A stretch of DNA of 64,000 nucleotides from Desulfobacteraceae bacterium (GCA_024225635.1 JAAEMK010000108.1:36451-100450), one strand, 5' to 3'; counted from the first letter of the stretch, positions 43,728 to 52,619 are shown. The notes: generated by a model from the sequence alone, not told the origin. Made by a program: numbers and translations.

Positions 43728-45218
43728 ATGTTTAAAGTTAATGCAGCAAAGTATGGTTTGTTCCTCCCCCTGATATGGATAGCGCTGTTTGCCATGTCCG
43801 GTTGTGCAACGGTAAAAAAAGATTTACCGATTTTTAATAATAATTTCCGAACAGGAGCCTACATGGAAGCAGGCTCTCTTGCCGCCCAAAAGGCTGGGAA
43901 GGTGGATGACGATACCACGGGAACGCCCGAGACATCAGATCTCCTGTGGGCGCTTCAGGCCGGTGCGGCAAAACGCGCCTGCGGAGAGTATGAGCAAAGC
44001 AACGCCTTTTTTGATGCAAGCGAAAATGCCATCAAGGATTACAACAAAACAGGCATGTTAGGCAAAGCAGGTGCCACAATGGGATCCATACTGATAAACG
44101 ACACGGTCCTGGATTATTCTCCTGAAGAGTACGACGGCATAATGATCAATACTTATAAGGCATTGAATTTCTGGACCCAGGGAAACATTGATAACGCCCG
44201 GATTGAATTCCTGAGGGCCCTGGAACGCCAGACCCGGGCCAAGGAGAGATTTGCCAAGCAGATCGCCAAGGAAAAGGAAAAATTAACAAAAAAACAGAAA
44301 GAGGCGGATGAAAAGCTTCAAAGGCGACTTGCCGCAGCCACAACGCCCCAGGAAAGGGCGGCGATCAAAAACGAACCACGTCTGGATTTCAAGAATGCTG
44401 TCAGCAATCCGGAAATAGACCGGATCATGAGGCAGAGATATTCCAACCTCGATCAGTTTGAAGCGTATCCGGATTTCATCAATCCGGTCACAACATATCT
44501 GGCAGGACTCTTTTTCGCCATGCATGGTGAATATAACAAGGCCGCCAATCTTTTAAAAGAGACCTACGGCATGGTCAAGGAGAACGGCTATGTGGCAGAG
44601 GATTTTAAGAGGGTTGAAGATCTCCTTGACGGCAAAAGAAATGCCAGCTCCTTTGTATGGGTGCTGTTTGAGAACGGTGCCGGGCCGGAAAAAGAGGAGA
44701 TCCGGGTAGATCTTCCATTATTCCTGTTGACCAGCAAGACAAAATATACTGGAATCGCCTTTCCAAAACTGAAAACCAATGAACAGGCATATCCCTATTT
44801 GACCGTGGAAAATAAAGGCAAGAAACTTGGGAAGACCCAACTCCTGGCCGACATGGACCGGGTGATTCAAACCGAGTTTAAAAAGGATTTTCCCGCCATG
44901 ATCTCAAAAGCGGTCATCTCCGCCCTGGTAAAGACCTATGCCCAGTATGAGGCCCAAAGACATTTCGGAGACCTGGGGGGTATCGTGGGGGGCGTTTACC
45001 AACTTGCAACGACATCTGCGGATATCAGGATATGGACCGCCCTTCCTAAAAATTTTCAGGTGGCAAGGGTTTCAAGACCAGAGAACGGCATGCTCAAAAT
45101 TGTGGCGCCGGGAGCTGAGCCGGTGGATGTGAAGTTGCCGAAAACACGTTTCTCGGTTATATATGTAAAAATTCCGCAAAAGGGAGCAAAACCTGTTTGC
45201 GAAGTATTGAAATCATAA
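43728..45218 (+). CDS. COG3014-like lipoprotein with TPR-type region
   Basis: A 496-aa outer-membrane or periplasmic lipoprotein (lipobox MSGC). The central region (about 60-290) is helical and TPR-like: MINTYKALNFWTQGNIDNAR, then a Lys/Glu-rich coiled coil (KQIAKEKEKLTKKQKEADEK) and YLAGLFFAMHGEYNKAANLL. The C-terminal half is beta-rich. I believe it belongs to the uncharacterised COG3014 group, which in Vibrio-like genomes is linked to YcfL and LpoB. It is first in the riboswitch-controlled operon; GGAAGGG lies 5 nt before ATG. Confidence 0.75.
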   Translation: MFKVNAAKYGLFLPLIWIALFAMSGCATVKKDLPIFNNNFRTGAYMEAGSLAAQKAGKVDDDTTGTPETSDLLWALQAGAAKRACGEYEQSNAFFDASENAIKDYNKTGMLGKAGATMGSILINDTVLDYSPEEYDGIMINTYKALNFWTQGNIDNARIEFLRALERQTRAKERFAKQIAKEKEKLTKKQKEADEKLQRRLAAATTPQERAAIKNEPRLDFKNAVSNPEIDRIMRQRYSNLDQFEAYPDFINPVTTYLAGLFFAMHGEYNKAANLLKETYGMVKENGYVAEDFKRVEDLLDGKRNASSFVWVLFENGAGPEKEEIRVDLPLFLLTSKTKYTGIAFPKLKTNEQAYPYLTVENKGKKLGKTQLLADMDRVIQTEFKKDFPAMISKAVISALVKTYAQYEAQRHFGDLGGIVGGVYQLATTSADIRIWTALPKNFQVARVSRPENGMLKIVAPGAEPVDVKLPKTRFSVIYVKIPQKGAKPVCEVLKS

Positions 45219-45242
45219 TTCACAGATAAGGGGAAGAGAACG

Positions 45243-45638
45243 ATGATGCAAAAGTCCATGAAACTGTTCTTTGTTTTGTTTGTATGTTCAGTTATGACAG
45301 GATGTGCAGGGTTAGGCAAGGTACCGTTCAATGATCCCAGGGTGACGGTTGTGGGACCGTTGATAAAACCCGAGATAAAGGTGACGGGGGTTGCGACCAG
45401 GATCAATTCAGGCGGTTTCATGGAAGTTCAGGTGACCGGAACCAACAAGGCCTCCGGTTATAGAAACCTTGAGTACAAGATAGACTGGATTGACCGGGAC
45501 GGTTTTACCATCAAAACCATCCTCTCCAGGTGGACAATGTTTCCGGCATACGCAAGTTCGACTTTTAATTTTGCTGCGGTTGCCCCGAAAGACAGTGCGT
45601 CAGATTTTAGAATAACAATTAGAAAAAAGGAAAAGTAA
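45243..45638 (+). CDS. YcfL-like lipoprotein (DUF1425 type)
   Basis: A 131-aa lipoprotein (signal peptide, lipobox MTGC near residue 21). The remainder is one Ig-like beta domain (VTGTNKASGYRNLEYKIDWI; GFTIKTILSRWTMFPAYASS) ending in FRITIRKKEK. The fold, size and place before an LpoB-like gene match YcfL, found beside lpoB in Escherichia. Function of YcfL is unknown. It lies 24 nt after the first gene of the operon. Confidence 0.78.
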   Translation: MMQKSMKLFFVLFVCSVMTGCAGLGKVPFNDPRVTVVGPLIKPEIKVTGVATRINSGGFMEVQVTGTNKASGYRNLEYKIDWIDRDGFTIKTILSRWTMFPAYASSTFNFAAVAPKDSASDFRITIRKKEK

Positions 45639-45641
45639 TCC

Positions 45642-46289
45642 ATGATTTTTTGCTGTCCCGAATCAATTAGAAAACAGGGTAAAGGTGCTTTGCTCGTAGT
45701 TGTTGCGCTCATTTACGGCATTTTGCTTTCCGGCTGTACTGCGACGACCCAGAATATAAACATGTACAATGACAATGGGGGTGCGGTTATGGCCCTTGAT
45801 TACAGGGACTTTCAGCAGGCCGCCGGTGAGGCCGTCGATTCAATGCTCCGGTCAGGGGCTTTGAACAAACGGGGGGGCGGCCGTTATGTCCTTGCCGTTT
45901 CCCGCATCATCAACGACACCATGCAGCGAATCGATACCGACCAGCTTGTAAAGAAGATCCGTGTGGAGCTTCTCCAGAGCGGAAAAGTCGTGGTGACAAC
46001 GGCCGTGGGCGCCAACGGGCCTGAGGACCAGATGTCCATGCAGACACGGCAGCTTCGCAACTCCGATGAGTTCAACCAGAAGACCGTTGCCAAAAAAGGC
46101 CAGATGATTGCACCGGACTTGAGCCTGTCCGGAAAGATTATCCAGAGGAATGTCCGTATTTCCAAGGGCAAGCAGCAGGTGGAATACTATTTCCAGCTAA
46201 CCCTCACCGATATCAACTCAGGTCTTGCCTTCTGGGAGGGAGAATCTGTGATTGGCAAACGGGGCAGCAATAACTCGGTATCCTGGTAA
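45642..46289 (+). CDS. LpoB-like penicillin-binding protein activator lipoprotein
   Basis: A 215-aa lipoprotein with lipobox LSGC and an LpoB/CsgG-like alpha-beta domain (AAGEAVDSMLRSGAL; RYVLAVSRIINDTMQRIDTD; APDLSLSGKIIQRNVRIS; QLTLTDINSGLAFWEGE). In enterobacteria LpoB reaches through peptidoglycan to stimulate PBP1B. This window's class A PBP gene (20647-23046) is far away, so the partner is not known. It starts 3 nt after the YcfL-like gene. Confidence 0.82.
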   Translation: MIFCCPESIRKQGKGALLVVVALIYGILLSGCTATTQNINMYNDNGGAVMALDYRDFQQAAGEAVDSMLRSGALNKRGGGRYVLAVSRIINDTMQRIDTDQLVKKIRVELLQSGKVVVTTAVGANGPEDQMSMQTRQLRNSDEFNQKTVAKKGQMIAPDLSLSGKIIQRNVRISKGKQQVEYYFQLTLTDINSGLAFWEGESVIGKRGSNNSVSW

Positions 46290-46310
46290 ATCAATAAAGG
46301 GGAAGAAAAC

Positions 46311-48176
46311 ATGAAACATATATCCCAAACACTCCTGGTGCTATTTTGCATTATTTTTGCAAGCAATGAATCCTTTGCTGCAGAGTATCATGTTATGGTC
46401 AACAACCAGCAACAGGGTCCCATCTCCATGGACCAGCTGCAGCAGATGAAAAATAGCGGCTCCATAACCAGGGATACACTGGTTTGGAAAGGCGGCATGG
46501 CCGGATGGGAAAAGGCCGGAGCCCAACAGGAGTTGAAGGGATTATTTACCGTGGCTCTTCCCCCTCCTCCAGCATCGGCAGCAGCAGTGCCTCCTGCACC
46601 GCCAACGGCAGCGCCTCCTGCCCCCCCCCCTGCCGCAAAGTATCATGTGATGGTCAACAACCAGCAACAGGGCCCCATTTCCATGGGACAGTTGCAGCAG
46701 ATGACCAATAGCGGCTCCATAACCCAAAAGACACTGGTTTGGAAAAGCGGCATGGCCGGATGGGAAATGGCCGGAGCCCAGCAAGAGCTGCAAGGGTTAT
46801 TTGCCGTAGCAGTACCGTCTCCGCCGCCGGCATCAGTCCCGCCAGCAATTTCAGTACCTCCTGCGCCTGTTTCATCACAGGAGACCAATATCAGTCAAAG
46901 CGATGTCAATGAGCTTAACTCCATGTCTGATCCTAAGTCCGTACAATCGGCTTCAGAGGATATGGAGGACTGGTCTGAGTCCGTCCTGCGGAAATTTAAG
47001 ATTGACGACTATGGTGAAAACAACGGAAAATTTATCTTGTTCGCTTCCCAGAGCGTCTCCTTGAAACCGACAGATCCACAGTACGGAGATGCCATTGTCA
47101 ACGCCTTTGAAAAGGCGATGATGAAGCTTCAGGAAAAATTTGTCATGAATCGGTTCGGAAAAATAAGTACGGACAAATTAAGAACTTTTTATAAAGACAG
47201 ATCCACACATGCCGGGGAGATACCTTTGCCTCCCCCGGGAAGCCCTGGATTTTCAGGAAAACTTCTCACGGTTCTTGAAAAAAGTCTTGACCTTACAGAC
47301 AAAAAACTCGACCAGGAATTGATAAAATTAGACGTGGATCCCAATGAACTGAAGAGCTTGCCTCCGACAAAGAAAAAGGATCTCTTTCGAGATAAATTCA
47401 TAAAGAATGCCATCGAGCAGGCTTCAGGCAGCATAGCCGGCCTTTTCCCGATACAGACCAACGTAATCACCGACAGTGCCGGCAGAACGGTAATAGGTGT
47501 CGTTGCCATTGCTTCCCCTAAAACAATACAGATCGCCAAGGATATAACCCTGCAACGCAAATCGTTAATTAAGGGCAAGGGGAGAGACATTAAATCCTTG
47601 TTGCCCGAAACAAACGAAGAATATATCGGAACTTTGGGCGTCAGGCTGGCATATGATCAGGATGGCACTCCGGCAATCATATCCTATGGAATTGCTTCCT
47701 ACAGGCCGGATACCGATGACGATTACATCAATGACGAGCTAAAGGCAGATGCGAAAAAAGCTGCCGTGGCCAATGCGAATGCTCAGATTGCCGAGATCAT
47801 CAACGGCCGGATGAATGTCAAAAATGAACGAAAGAACGGAGAAGAAATAAGAACATATGTTGAACGGGAGATGAAGCCCAATTCCGACACCATTGAAAAA
47901 ACGATTAAAAACATTATAAAAATCACCAAGGCCAAGGCATCAAGTTCAGCCACGGCGAAGCTGCAGGGCATCTCCACGGTTAAGAGGTGGCGGTATAAAG
48001 CCAAAACCGGACAAAAATTTGTCGGTGCCGTACGTGTCTGGAAATACAGTACTCTTCAGGCTGTGAATTCGTTCAACAAACCTAAGCCTAAAGTCAGGCC
48101 GACAGTCGGAAAAAAACGATCTTTCCAGACATTACAGCAAAGCAGTAAACCGGTTAATACAATAGATGATTTTTAG
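46311..48176 (+). CDS. Exported protein with two GYF_2 domains and an unknown C-terminus
   Basis: A 621-aa protein with a signal peptide (cleavage after SFAA). Two nearly identical GYF_2 domains (about 25-80 and 105-160; YHVMVNNQQQGPISM; GSIT, then LVWKxGMAGWExAGAQQEL) are separated by a Pro/Ala linker. GYF_2 domains bind proline-rich or C-terminal peptides. The long rest (about 200-600) has no family I recognise; it contains AIVNAFEKAMMKLQEKF, a region VIGVVAIASPKTIQIAKDI and a Lys-rich tail. It starts 22 nt after the LpoB-like gene and is probably a scaffold of the same envelope system. The GYF copies are nearly identical at DNA level, pointing to recent duplication. Confidence 0.72.
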   Translation: MKHISQTLLVLFCIIFASNESFAAEYHVMVNNQQQGPISMDQLQQMKNSGSITRDTLVWKGGMAGWEKAGAQQELKGLFTVALPPPPASAAAVPPAPPTAAPPAPPPAAKYHVMVNNQQQGPISMGQLQQMTNSGSITQKTLVWKSGMAGWEMAGAQQELQGLFAVAVPSPPPASVPPAISVPPAPVSSQETNISQSDVNELNSMSDPKSVQSASEDMEDWSESVLRKFKIDDYGENNGKFILFASQSVSLKPTDPQYGDAIVNAFEKAMMKLQEKFVMNRFGKISTDKLRTFYKDRSTHAGEIPLPPPGSPGFSGKLLTVLEKSLDLTDKKLDQELIKLDVDPNELKSLPPTKKKDLFRDKFIKNAIEQASGSIAGLFPIQTNVITDSAGRTVIGVVAIASPKTIQIAKDITLQRKSLIKGKGRDIKSLLPETNEEYIGTLGVRLAYDQDGTPAIISYGIASYRPDTDDDYINDELKADAKKAAVANANAQIAEIINGRMNVKNERKNGEEIRTYVEREMKPNSDTIEKTIKNIIKITKAKASSSATAKLQGISTVKRWRYKAKTGQKFVGAVRVWKYSTLQAVNSFNKPKPKVRPTVGKKRSFQTLQQSSKPVNTIDDF

Positions 48177-48269
48177 GCTAAATCAAGTTTGGATCTGCTC
48201 CTGCGGGAACCTTTTTAAAACCGGCTTCTGCAGGATTAAATCTAAAAACTGCATTTTAGGAGAAAACCA

Positions 48270-49556
48270 GTGGTTAGATTCATAATGATTTTATTGTTTT
48301 TATTAATCACGCCTGGTCCTCTGTTTGCTGATGTTAAAACAGAAATAATAGAAGTGGAAGGCTTTGGTGTGCAGTTTTGCGAAGCTGTGCAAAATGGCTT
48401 AATCGAAGCATTAAAGCAAACAAAAGGCGTAGCTATAGATTCAAAACGGCAATTTGCAAAAGCAATAAAAGAAAAAGCTGTTTCAAAAGATGGTCAAAAC
48501 TCACATCAAGTCATGATAAATGAACGGATGCAAAGTTCTGTTCGGGAAGTAACCCAGGGTATAATTCATGAATATAGAATAGTTGATTCCTACAAAGATG
48601 ATGGACAATGGGGTGTTAAACTTGAAGTAAAATTGATGGAATATAAGACCCCCGGTTTTTCACCCCACAAGCGCAGGAAGATGGCCGTTATTCCATTCCG
48701 GACAAAGCAATGCTCATTTAATGTCTGCGGCAAACGGATTCCCGCCGCTGAAATTGCCGGCCTGTTTACGCAAAAGCTGGTTACGGAATTCACCCAGACC
48801 AGGAAATTTACCGTCCTGGACCGGGATTATTATGAAGAATTTCTCAGGGAAAGAGACCTTATCCTATCGCCGGACACACCCGTTGCCGAACAGATGAAAA
48901 TAGGTGAGGTGCTGGGGGTGGACTACCTGGTTGTGGGTACGATTTCCGACGTAAGCTCAAGTATCAATCAGTACAAAAAACAGCTGACCGGAGAGACAGG
49001 CTGGGAGCGTTCAGGGCTTTTTATTGTTGATTACAGAATCATCGTCATGGCGACCCGCCAGATCAAATGGTCGGATTCGGTCAAGGTGATTCTTGAAAAC
49101 GATGATTACCAAAGGCTTGGGGCGGACAGACCGGAGCTGATGGACCAGGCTATTCTGAAACAGGCCGCCGGAGACCTTGTCAGCCGTGCCATGGACAATA
49201 TTTATCCCCTCCGGGTAGCTGAGGTTCAGCCCCACGGTCAGTTGATTTTAAATCAGGGTGGTACCGGCCTGCAAGAGGGATTGCTGGTGGATGTTTTCAG
49301 AAAAGGCAAAAAGCTTCGTGATCCATATACCGGGGAATTCCTTGGATTTGCCGAAACCCTGGTCGGAACCGCTGAAATTGTAAGGGTTACCGCCAAGATC
49401 TCCTATGCCCGCATTATTGACGCCCCCCCCGGGGCTATTTTTAAGGGAGATATATGCCGCAGAACAAAGCATCAAACAGCAAACCAGGAGAACACCGGTA
49501 AAGCCACAGATGTTCTGGTACCGGATAATGGCGGCGTGGTTTTGCCCTTTGATTAA
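48270..49556 (+). CDS. FlgT/CsgG-like exported protein
   Basis: A 428-aa protein with a signal peptide (PGPLFA) and three parts like flagellar FlgT: an N-terminal FlgT_N-like domain (about 20-125), a CsgG/TolB-N-like middle (about 135-290: AGLFTQKLVTEFTQTRKFTV; IGEVLGVDYLVVGTISDV) and a C-terminal beta domain (LNQGGTGLQEGLLVDVFRKG; DPYTGEFLGFAETLVGTAEI). FlgT helps assemble the outer-membrane H-ring of sheathed or Na+-driven flagella, and CsgG forms a secretion pore. No flagellar genes are near. The first ~380 bp use AT-rich codons unlike the rest of the gene, suggesting a mosaic origin. Confidence 0.75.
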   Translation: MVRFIMILLFLLITPGPLFADVKTEIIEVEGFGVQFCEAVQNGLIEALKQTKGVAIDSKRQFAKAIKEKAVSKDGQNSHQVMINERMQSSVREVTQGIIHEYRIVDSYKDDGQWGVKLEVKLMEYKTPGFSPHKRRKMAVIPFRTKQCSFNVCGKRIPAAEIAGLFTQKLVTEFTQTRKFTVLDRDYYEEFLRERDLILSPDTPVAEQMKIGEVLGVDYLVVGTISDVSSSINQYKKQLTGETGWERSGLFIVDYRIIVMATRQIKWSDSVKVILENDDYQRLGADRPELMDQAILKQAAGDLVSRAMDNIYPLRVAEVQPHGQLILNQGGTGLQEGLLVDVFRKGKKLRDPYTGEFLGFAETLVGTAEIVRVTAKISYARIIDAPPGAIFKGDICRRTKHQTANQENTGKATDVLVPDNGGVVLPFD

Positions 49557-49665
49557 CCCCATTTGCCATTCTATCGGGTGAAATCGGTTACCTGCTGCCT
49601 GAATTGTGGCGCGACAGCCATTATCTTTTCAAGGTAACCAGGAGTGTATACAAAAGGCTTATATC

Positions 49666-50250
49666 ATGAATGAAAACAATTTTATCCGGCAATGCAAACT
49701 ATTTTTCAGGAACAGGGCGGTAAATGAAACCGTTGAAAATATAAGCTGCTGCATCACCAGTGGAAACCTTGCGGAAAAGCAGCGTTCCCTTGCAAAGGCC
49801 GTAAAAGGAACGGTAAAGGTCTTCAACCGTGAAATCGGCAGGCTCGGTGGCGGTTCTATAAGGGAAATCCTTAAAACCCAGGAGATATCCCGGATATCCG
49901 GGAAAAGGCCGGCCCCTTTCAATAAAGAGATCCGGGAAAACGCAACATGCCTGGAAATTCGCCTTGGCAAGGTGCCGGACGGTGACGGTGAGGTGACGGT
50001 GGATATCGCATTTTCTGAGAACAGGGGAAAATGGTATTATACCGGAAGAGCTGGCAATGACACGATTATTTCCGATGTCCTGGAGTTTACCACTGATGAG
50101 ATAAAAAATGCGGTTAAGATTATCTCCTGCGCAGTGGTAATCTTGAACGAGGTGTACAACACCCCGGAGAGTCCCATGGACCTTTTTGTAACAAAAATCA
50201 ATGAAATGCAGCTTGCCGGCCCCCATGGGCCCATCCTGCTGCCCGAATAA
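49666..50250 (+). CDS. Unknown 194-aa protein ending the riboswitch operon
   Basis: No family recognised and no signal peptide, so it is probably cytoplasmic. Visible features: an N-terminal helix rich in charged residues, VFNREIGRLGGGSIREILK near residue 50 and a beta-rich centre (GDGEVTVDIAFSENRGKWYY). ATG 49666 has AAAGG 8 nt upstream; an in-frame GTG at 49606 is possible. It follows the FlgT-like gene by 109 nt, so co-transcription is likely but less certain than for the others. A palindromic repeat follows. Confidence 0.6.
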   Translation: MNENNFIRQCKLFFRNRAVNETVENISCCITSGNLAEKQRSLAKAVKGTVKVFNREIGRLGGGSIREILKTQEISRISGKRPAPFNKEIRENATCLEIRLGKVPDGDGEVTVDIAFSENRGKWYYTGRAGNDTIISDVLEFTTDEIKNAVKIISCAVVILNEVYNTPESPMDLFVTKINEMQLAGPHGPILLPE

Positions 50251-50270
50251 AACAAAGGGGGGGCAAAAGA

Positions 50271-50372
50271 GGGGTCAGGCTTAGCTTATTGCGACGTTCC
50301 GTCGCAATAAGCTAAGCCTGACCCCGAAAAACGTGACCCCGAAGAATGAAGAGCTAAGCCTGACCCCGAAGA
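50271..50372. repeat. 55-nt palindrome copy 4 with trailing half copies
   Basis: A perfect 55-nt palindrome (50271-50325) is identical in its arms to the copy at 33344. Then come the fragments GTGACCCCGAAGAATGAAGA and GCTAAGCCTGACCCCGAAGA. It lies between convergent genes and is a likely bidirectional terminator or REP-like element. Confidence 0.85.
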
Positions 50373-50379
50373 ACCGAAG

Positions 50380-51543
50380 TTAATCTCCCATGGCATGTTC
50401 CAGGATTTTCCGGCTCACTTCCAGGGTGACCTCCCCGGTTTCCGAAAGAGCCGTGAGCCCATGTTCCCCAAGGGCATTGACAATATCATCGATCTTCTCT
50501 CCGGTGACACCGTATGAACCAAGCCGTGTGCCGACCCCAAGGGATTCGAAAAACTCCCGGGTCTTTTCAATGGCAAGATCGATGCGCTCCTCCTCGTCCC
50601 CCCCGGTGATATCCCATACCCGCTCGGCATACTGGAGCAGTTTCTCCCGCTTGGGCCCTTTTCTCACGGTCCACACCGAAGGCTGAAGGATGGCAAGGGT
50701 ATGGCCGTGGTCAATGCCGAACATCGCGGTGAGTTCATGGCCGATCATGTGGGTGGTCCAGTCCTGGGGCACGCCTGCGCAGATGAGTCCGTTCAGGGCA
50801 TTGGTCGCGCACCACACAAGGTTTGCCCGGGCATCATAATCCGTGGGGTCCTCCATGGTTTTCTCCCCGATCTCCAGGAGGGTTCGGAGTATTCCCTCGG
50901 CCGTCCTGTCCTGGAACCTGCCGTCCACGGAATAGGTGACATATTGTTCCACCGTATGGATAAAGGTGTCGATGATGCCGTTGGCCACCTGCTTGGCGGG
51001 CAGGGTATAGGTGAGGGTCGGGTCCAGGATCGAAAACTTTGGAAAGACCAGGGGACTTCCGACCACAAACTTGCCCCCGTCGTGGCTGATCACGCCGCCA
51101 GAATTCATCTCGGAACCGGTTGCCGGCAGTGTCACCACCGTCCCGATGGGATGGGCCTTTTTCACGGGAACGGAATCGAATCCACATTTGAGAAGCTCCC
51201 GGGCATCACCGTCGTGGTTGGCCGCAAGGGAGACAAACTTGGTGCCGTCCATCACCGACCCGCCGCCCACGGCCAGGAGGAACTCGATATTTTGAGTCCT
51301 CACCACTTCCACCGCTTTCATGAGGGTCGAATACCTGGGGTTGGGCTCGATGCCCCCGAACTCGACGATCTCACGCCCGGGCAATGCCCGGATCACCTTA
51401 TCAAGGGTTCCGAACTTTTTGACGCTGCCCCCTCCGTAGAGAACCAGCACCCTGCTCTCTTTGGGAACAAGCCCGTCCAGTTCAGCAAGTCGGTCTTTTC
51501 CAAAAACAATATGCGTGGGATTGTAATAATCGAAATTCTGCAT
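50380..51543 (-). CDS. Iron-containing alcohol dehydrogenase (YqhD/BDH-like)
   Basis: A 387-aa group III alcohol dehydrogenase that reduces aldehydes or ketones with NAD(P)H. Motifs: ESRVLVLYGGGSVKKFGTLD, AVGGGSVMDGTKF and metal ligands in IIDTFIHTVEQYV and HMIGHELTAMFGIDHGHTLA. It looks closest to the YqhD/butanol dehydrogenase branch. A divergent AraC regulator starts 182 bp away, mirroring the yqhC-yqhD pair of Escherichia, where the regulator responds to toxic aldehydes. Confidence 0.92.
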   Translation of the reverse strand: MQNFDYYNPTHIVFGKDRLAELDGLVPKESRVLVLYGGGSVKKFGTLDKVIRALPGREIVEFGGIEPNPRYSTLMKAVEVVRTQNIEFLLAVGGGSVMDGTKFVSLAANHDGDARELLKCGFDSVPVKKAHPIGTVVTLPATGSEMNSGGVISHDGGKFVVGSPLVFPKFSILDPTLTYTLPAKQVANGIIDTFIHTVEQYVTYSVDGRFQDRTAEGILRTLLEIGEKTMEDPTDYDARANLVWCATNALNGLICAGVPQDWTTHMIGHELTAMFGIDHGHTLAILQPSVWTVRKGPKREKLLQYAERVWDITGGDEEERIDLAIEKTREFFESLGVGTRLGSYGVTGEKIDDIVNALGEHGLTALSETGEVTLEVSRKILEHAMGD

Positions 51544-51724
51544 GGTATAAATCTCCTGTTGTATTGTGTCTCATTCAAATGCCGCCTATTTTAAACCACT
51601 CTTGATTTTTTTGAATACACAATCCTGCCCAAACCTTGCCTATTTCTGCTTTTCAACATAAAAATCAGCAGCCCCCATCATCCTGTGGTATGGTGGCGTT
51701 GAAAACAACCCAAGGAGAAGATGC

Positions 51725-52609
51725 ATGGATGAAATTGCCCGGTTGATGGACACCCTGTCAAAAGCCGATGGCCTGAACCAAACCCCGCTGGCCGGGGTCC
51801 GGACTTACAAAGCCTCACAATACCAGCCCCGCCAGCCCCTCTGCTATGAAAAGGGAGTGATCATTGTGGGCCAGGGCTCAAAGCGGGTCTTCCTGGGCGA
51901 CAGGGAGTATGAGTACAATCCCGACAACTACCTGGTGCTCTCCGTGCCCCTGCCGGCGGAGTGCGAGACCATGGCAACCCCAAGCGAGCCCCTGCTCGCC
52001 CTCATGGTGGACATCGATCTTGGGATGCTTGGCCGGATCATCGGCAAGATGGATGACCGGATCGACCATGCACTGATCGGGCAGCATGGCAAAAACCAGG
52101 GCCTGTTCCTGGCAAAAGCGGTCCCTGAAATCAAAGAGACGGTTCTGAGGCTGCTGCGTGCCCTGAACTCCACCCTGGAGGCCAGGGTCCTTGGCCCCGG
52201 CATCGTCCATGAGCTGATGTTCAGAATCATGTGCGGGGAAAATGCCTCCTCCCTCTATGCCCTCTCCATGAGGAACACCAACCTGTCCAGGATCGACAAG
52301 GCCCTCAAGCAGATCCACGGCAACTTCCAGGACCCCATGGACGTGAACGGGCTTGCCGGCCTTGTGAACATGAGCACCTCGGCATTCCACCGCGCCTTTA
52401 AAGAGGTGACCTCCTCCTCCCCCATCCAATACCTGAAAAAGGTACGGCTGAACAAGGCCAGAAGCCTGCTCATGGAGAGCGGCATGCGGGTCAATGAAGC
52501 GGCCGCCGGGGTGGGCTACGAGAGCGCCACCCAGTTCAGCCGGGAATTCAAGCGATACTTCGGCCACAATCCCGTGGAAACCATCGGGGGTACACCCGTA
52601 AACTTATAA
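51725..52609 (+). CDS. AraC-family transcriptional regulator
   Basis: A 294-aa protein with an N-terminal cupin-like sensor (AraC_N; IIVGQGSKRVFLGDREYEYN) and a C-terminal double helix-turn-helix (VNMSTSAFHRAFKEVTSSSP; AAAGVGYESATQFSREFKRY). ATG 51725 follows AAGGAGAAG. It probably controls the divergent alcohol dehydrogenase, by analogy with YqhC. Confidence 0.92.
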   Translation: MDEIARLMDTLSKADGLNQTPLAGVRTYKASQYQPRQPLCYEKGVIIVGQGSKRVFLGDREYEYNPDNYLVLSVPLPAECETMATPSEPLLALMVDIDLGMLGRIIGKMDDRIDHALIGQHGKNQGLFLAKAVPEIKETVLRLLRALNSTLEARVLGPGIVHELMFRIMCGENASSLYALSMRNTNLSRIDKALKQIHGNFQDPMDVNGLAGLVNMSTSAFHRAFKEVTSSSPIQYLKKVRLNKARSLLMESGMRVNEAAAGVGYESATQFSREFKRYFGHNPVETIGGTPVNL

Positions 52610-52619
52610 GTTTCTTTTT

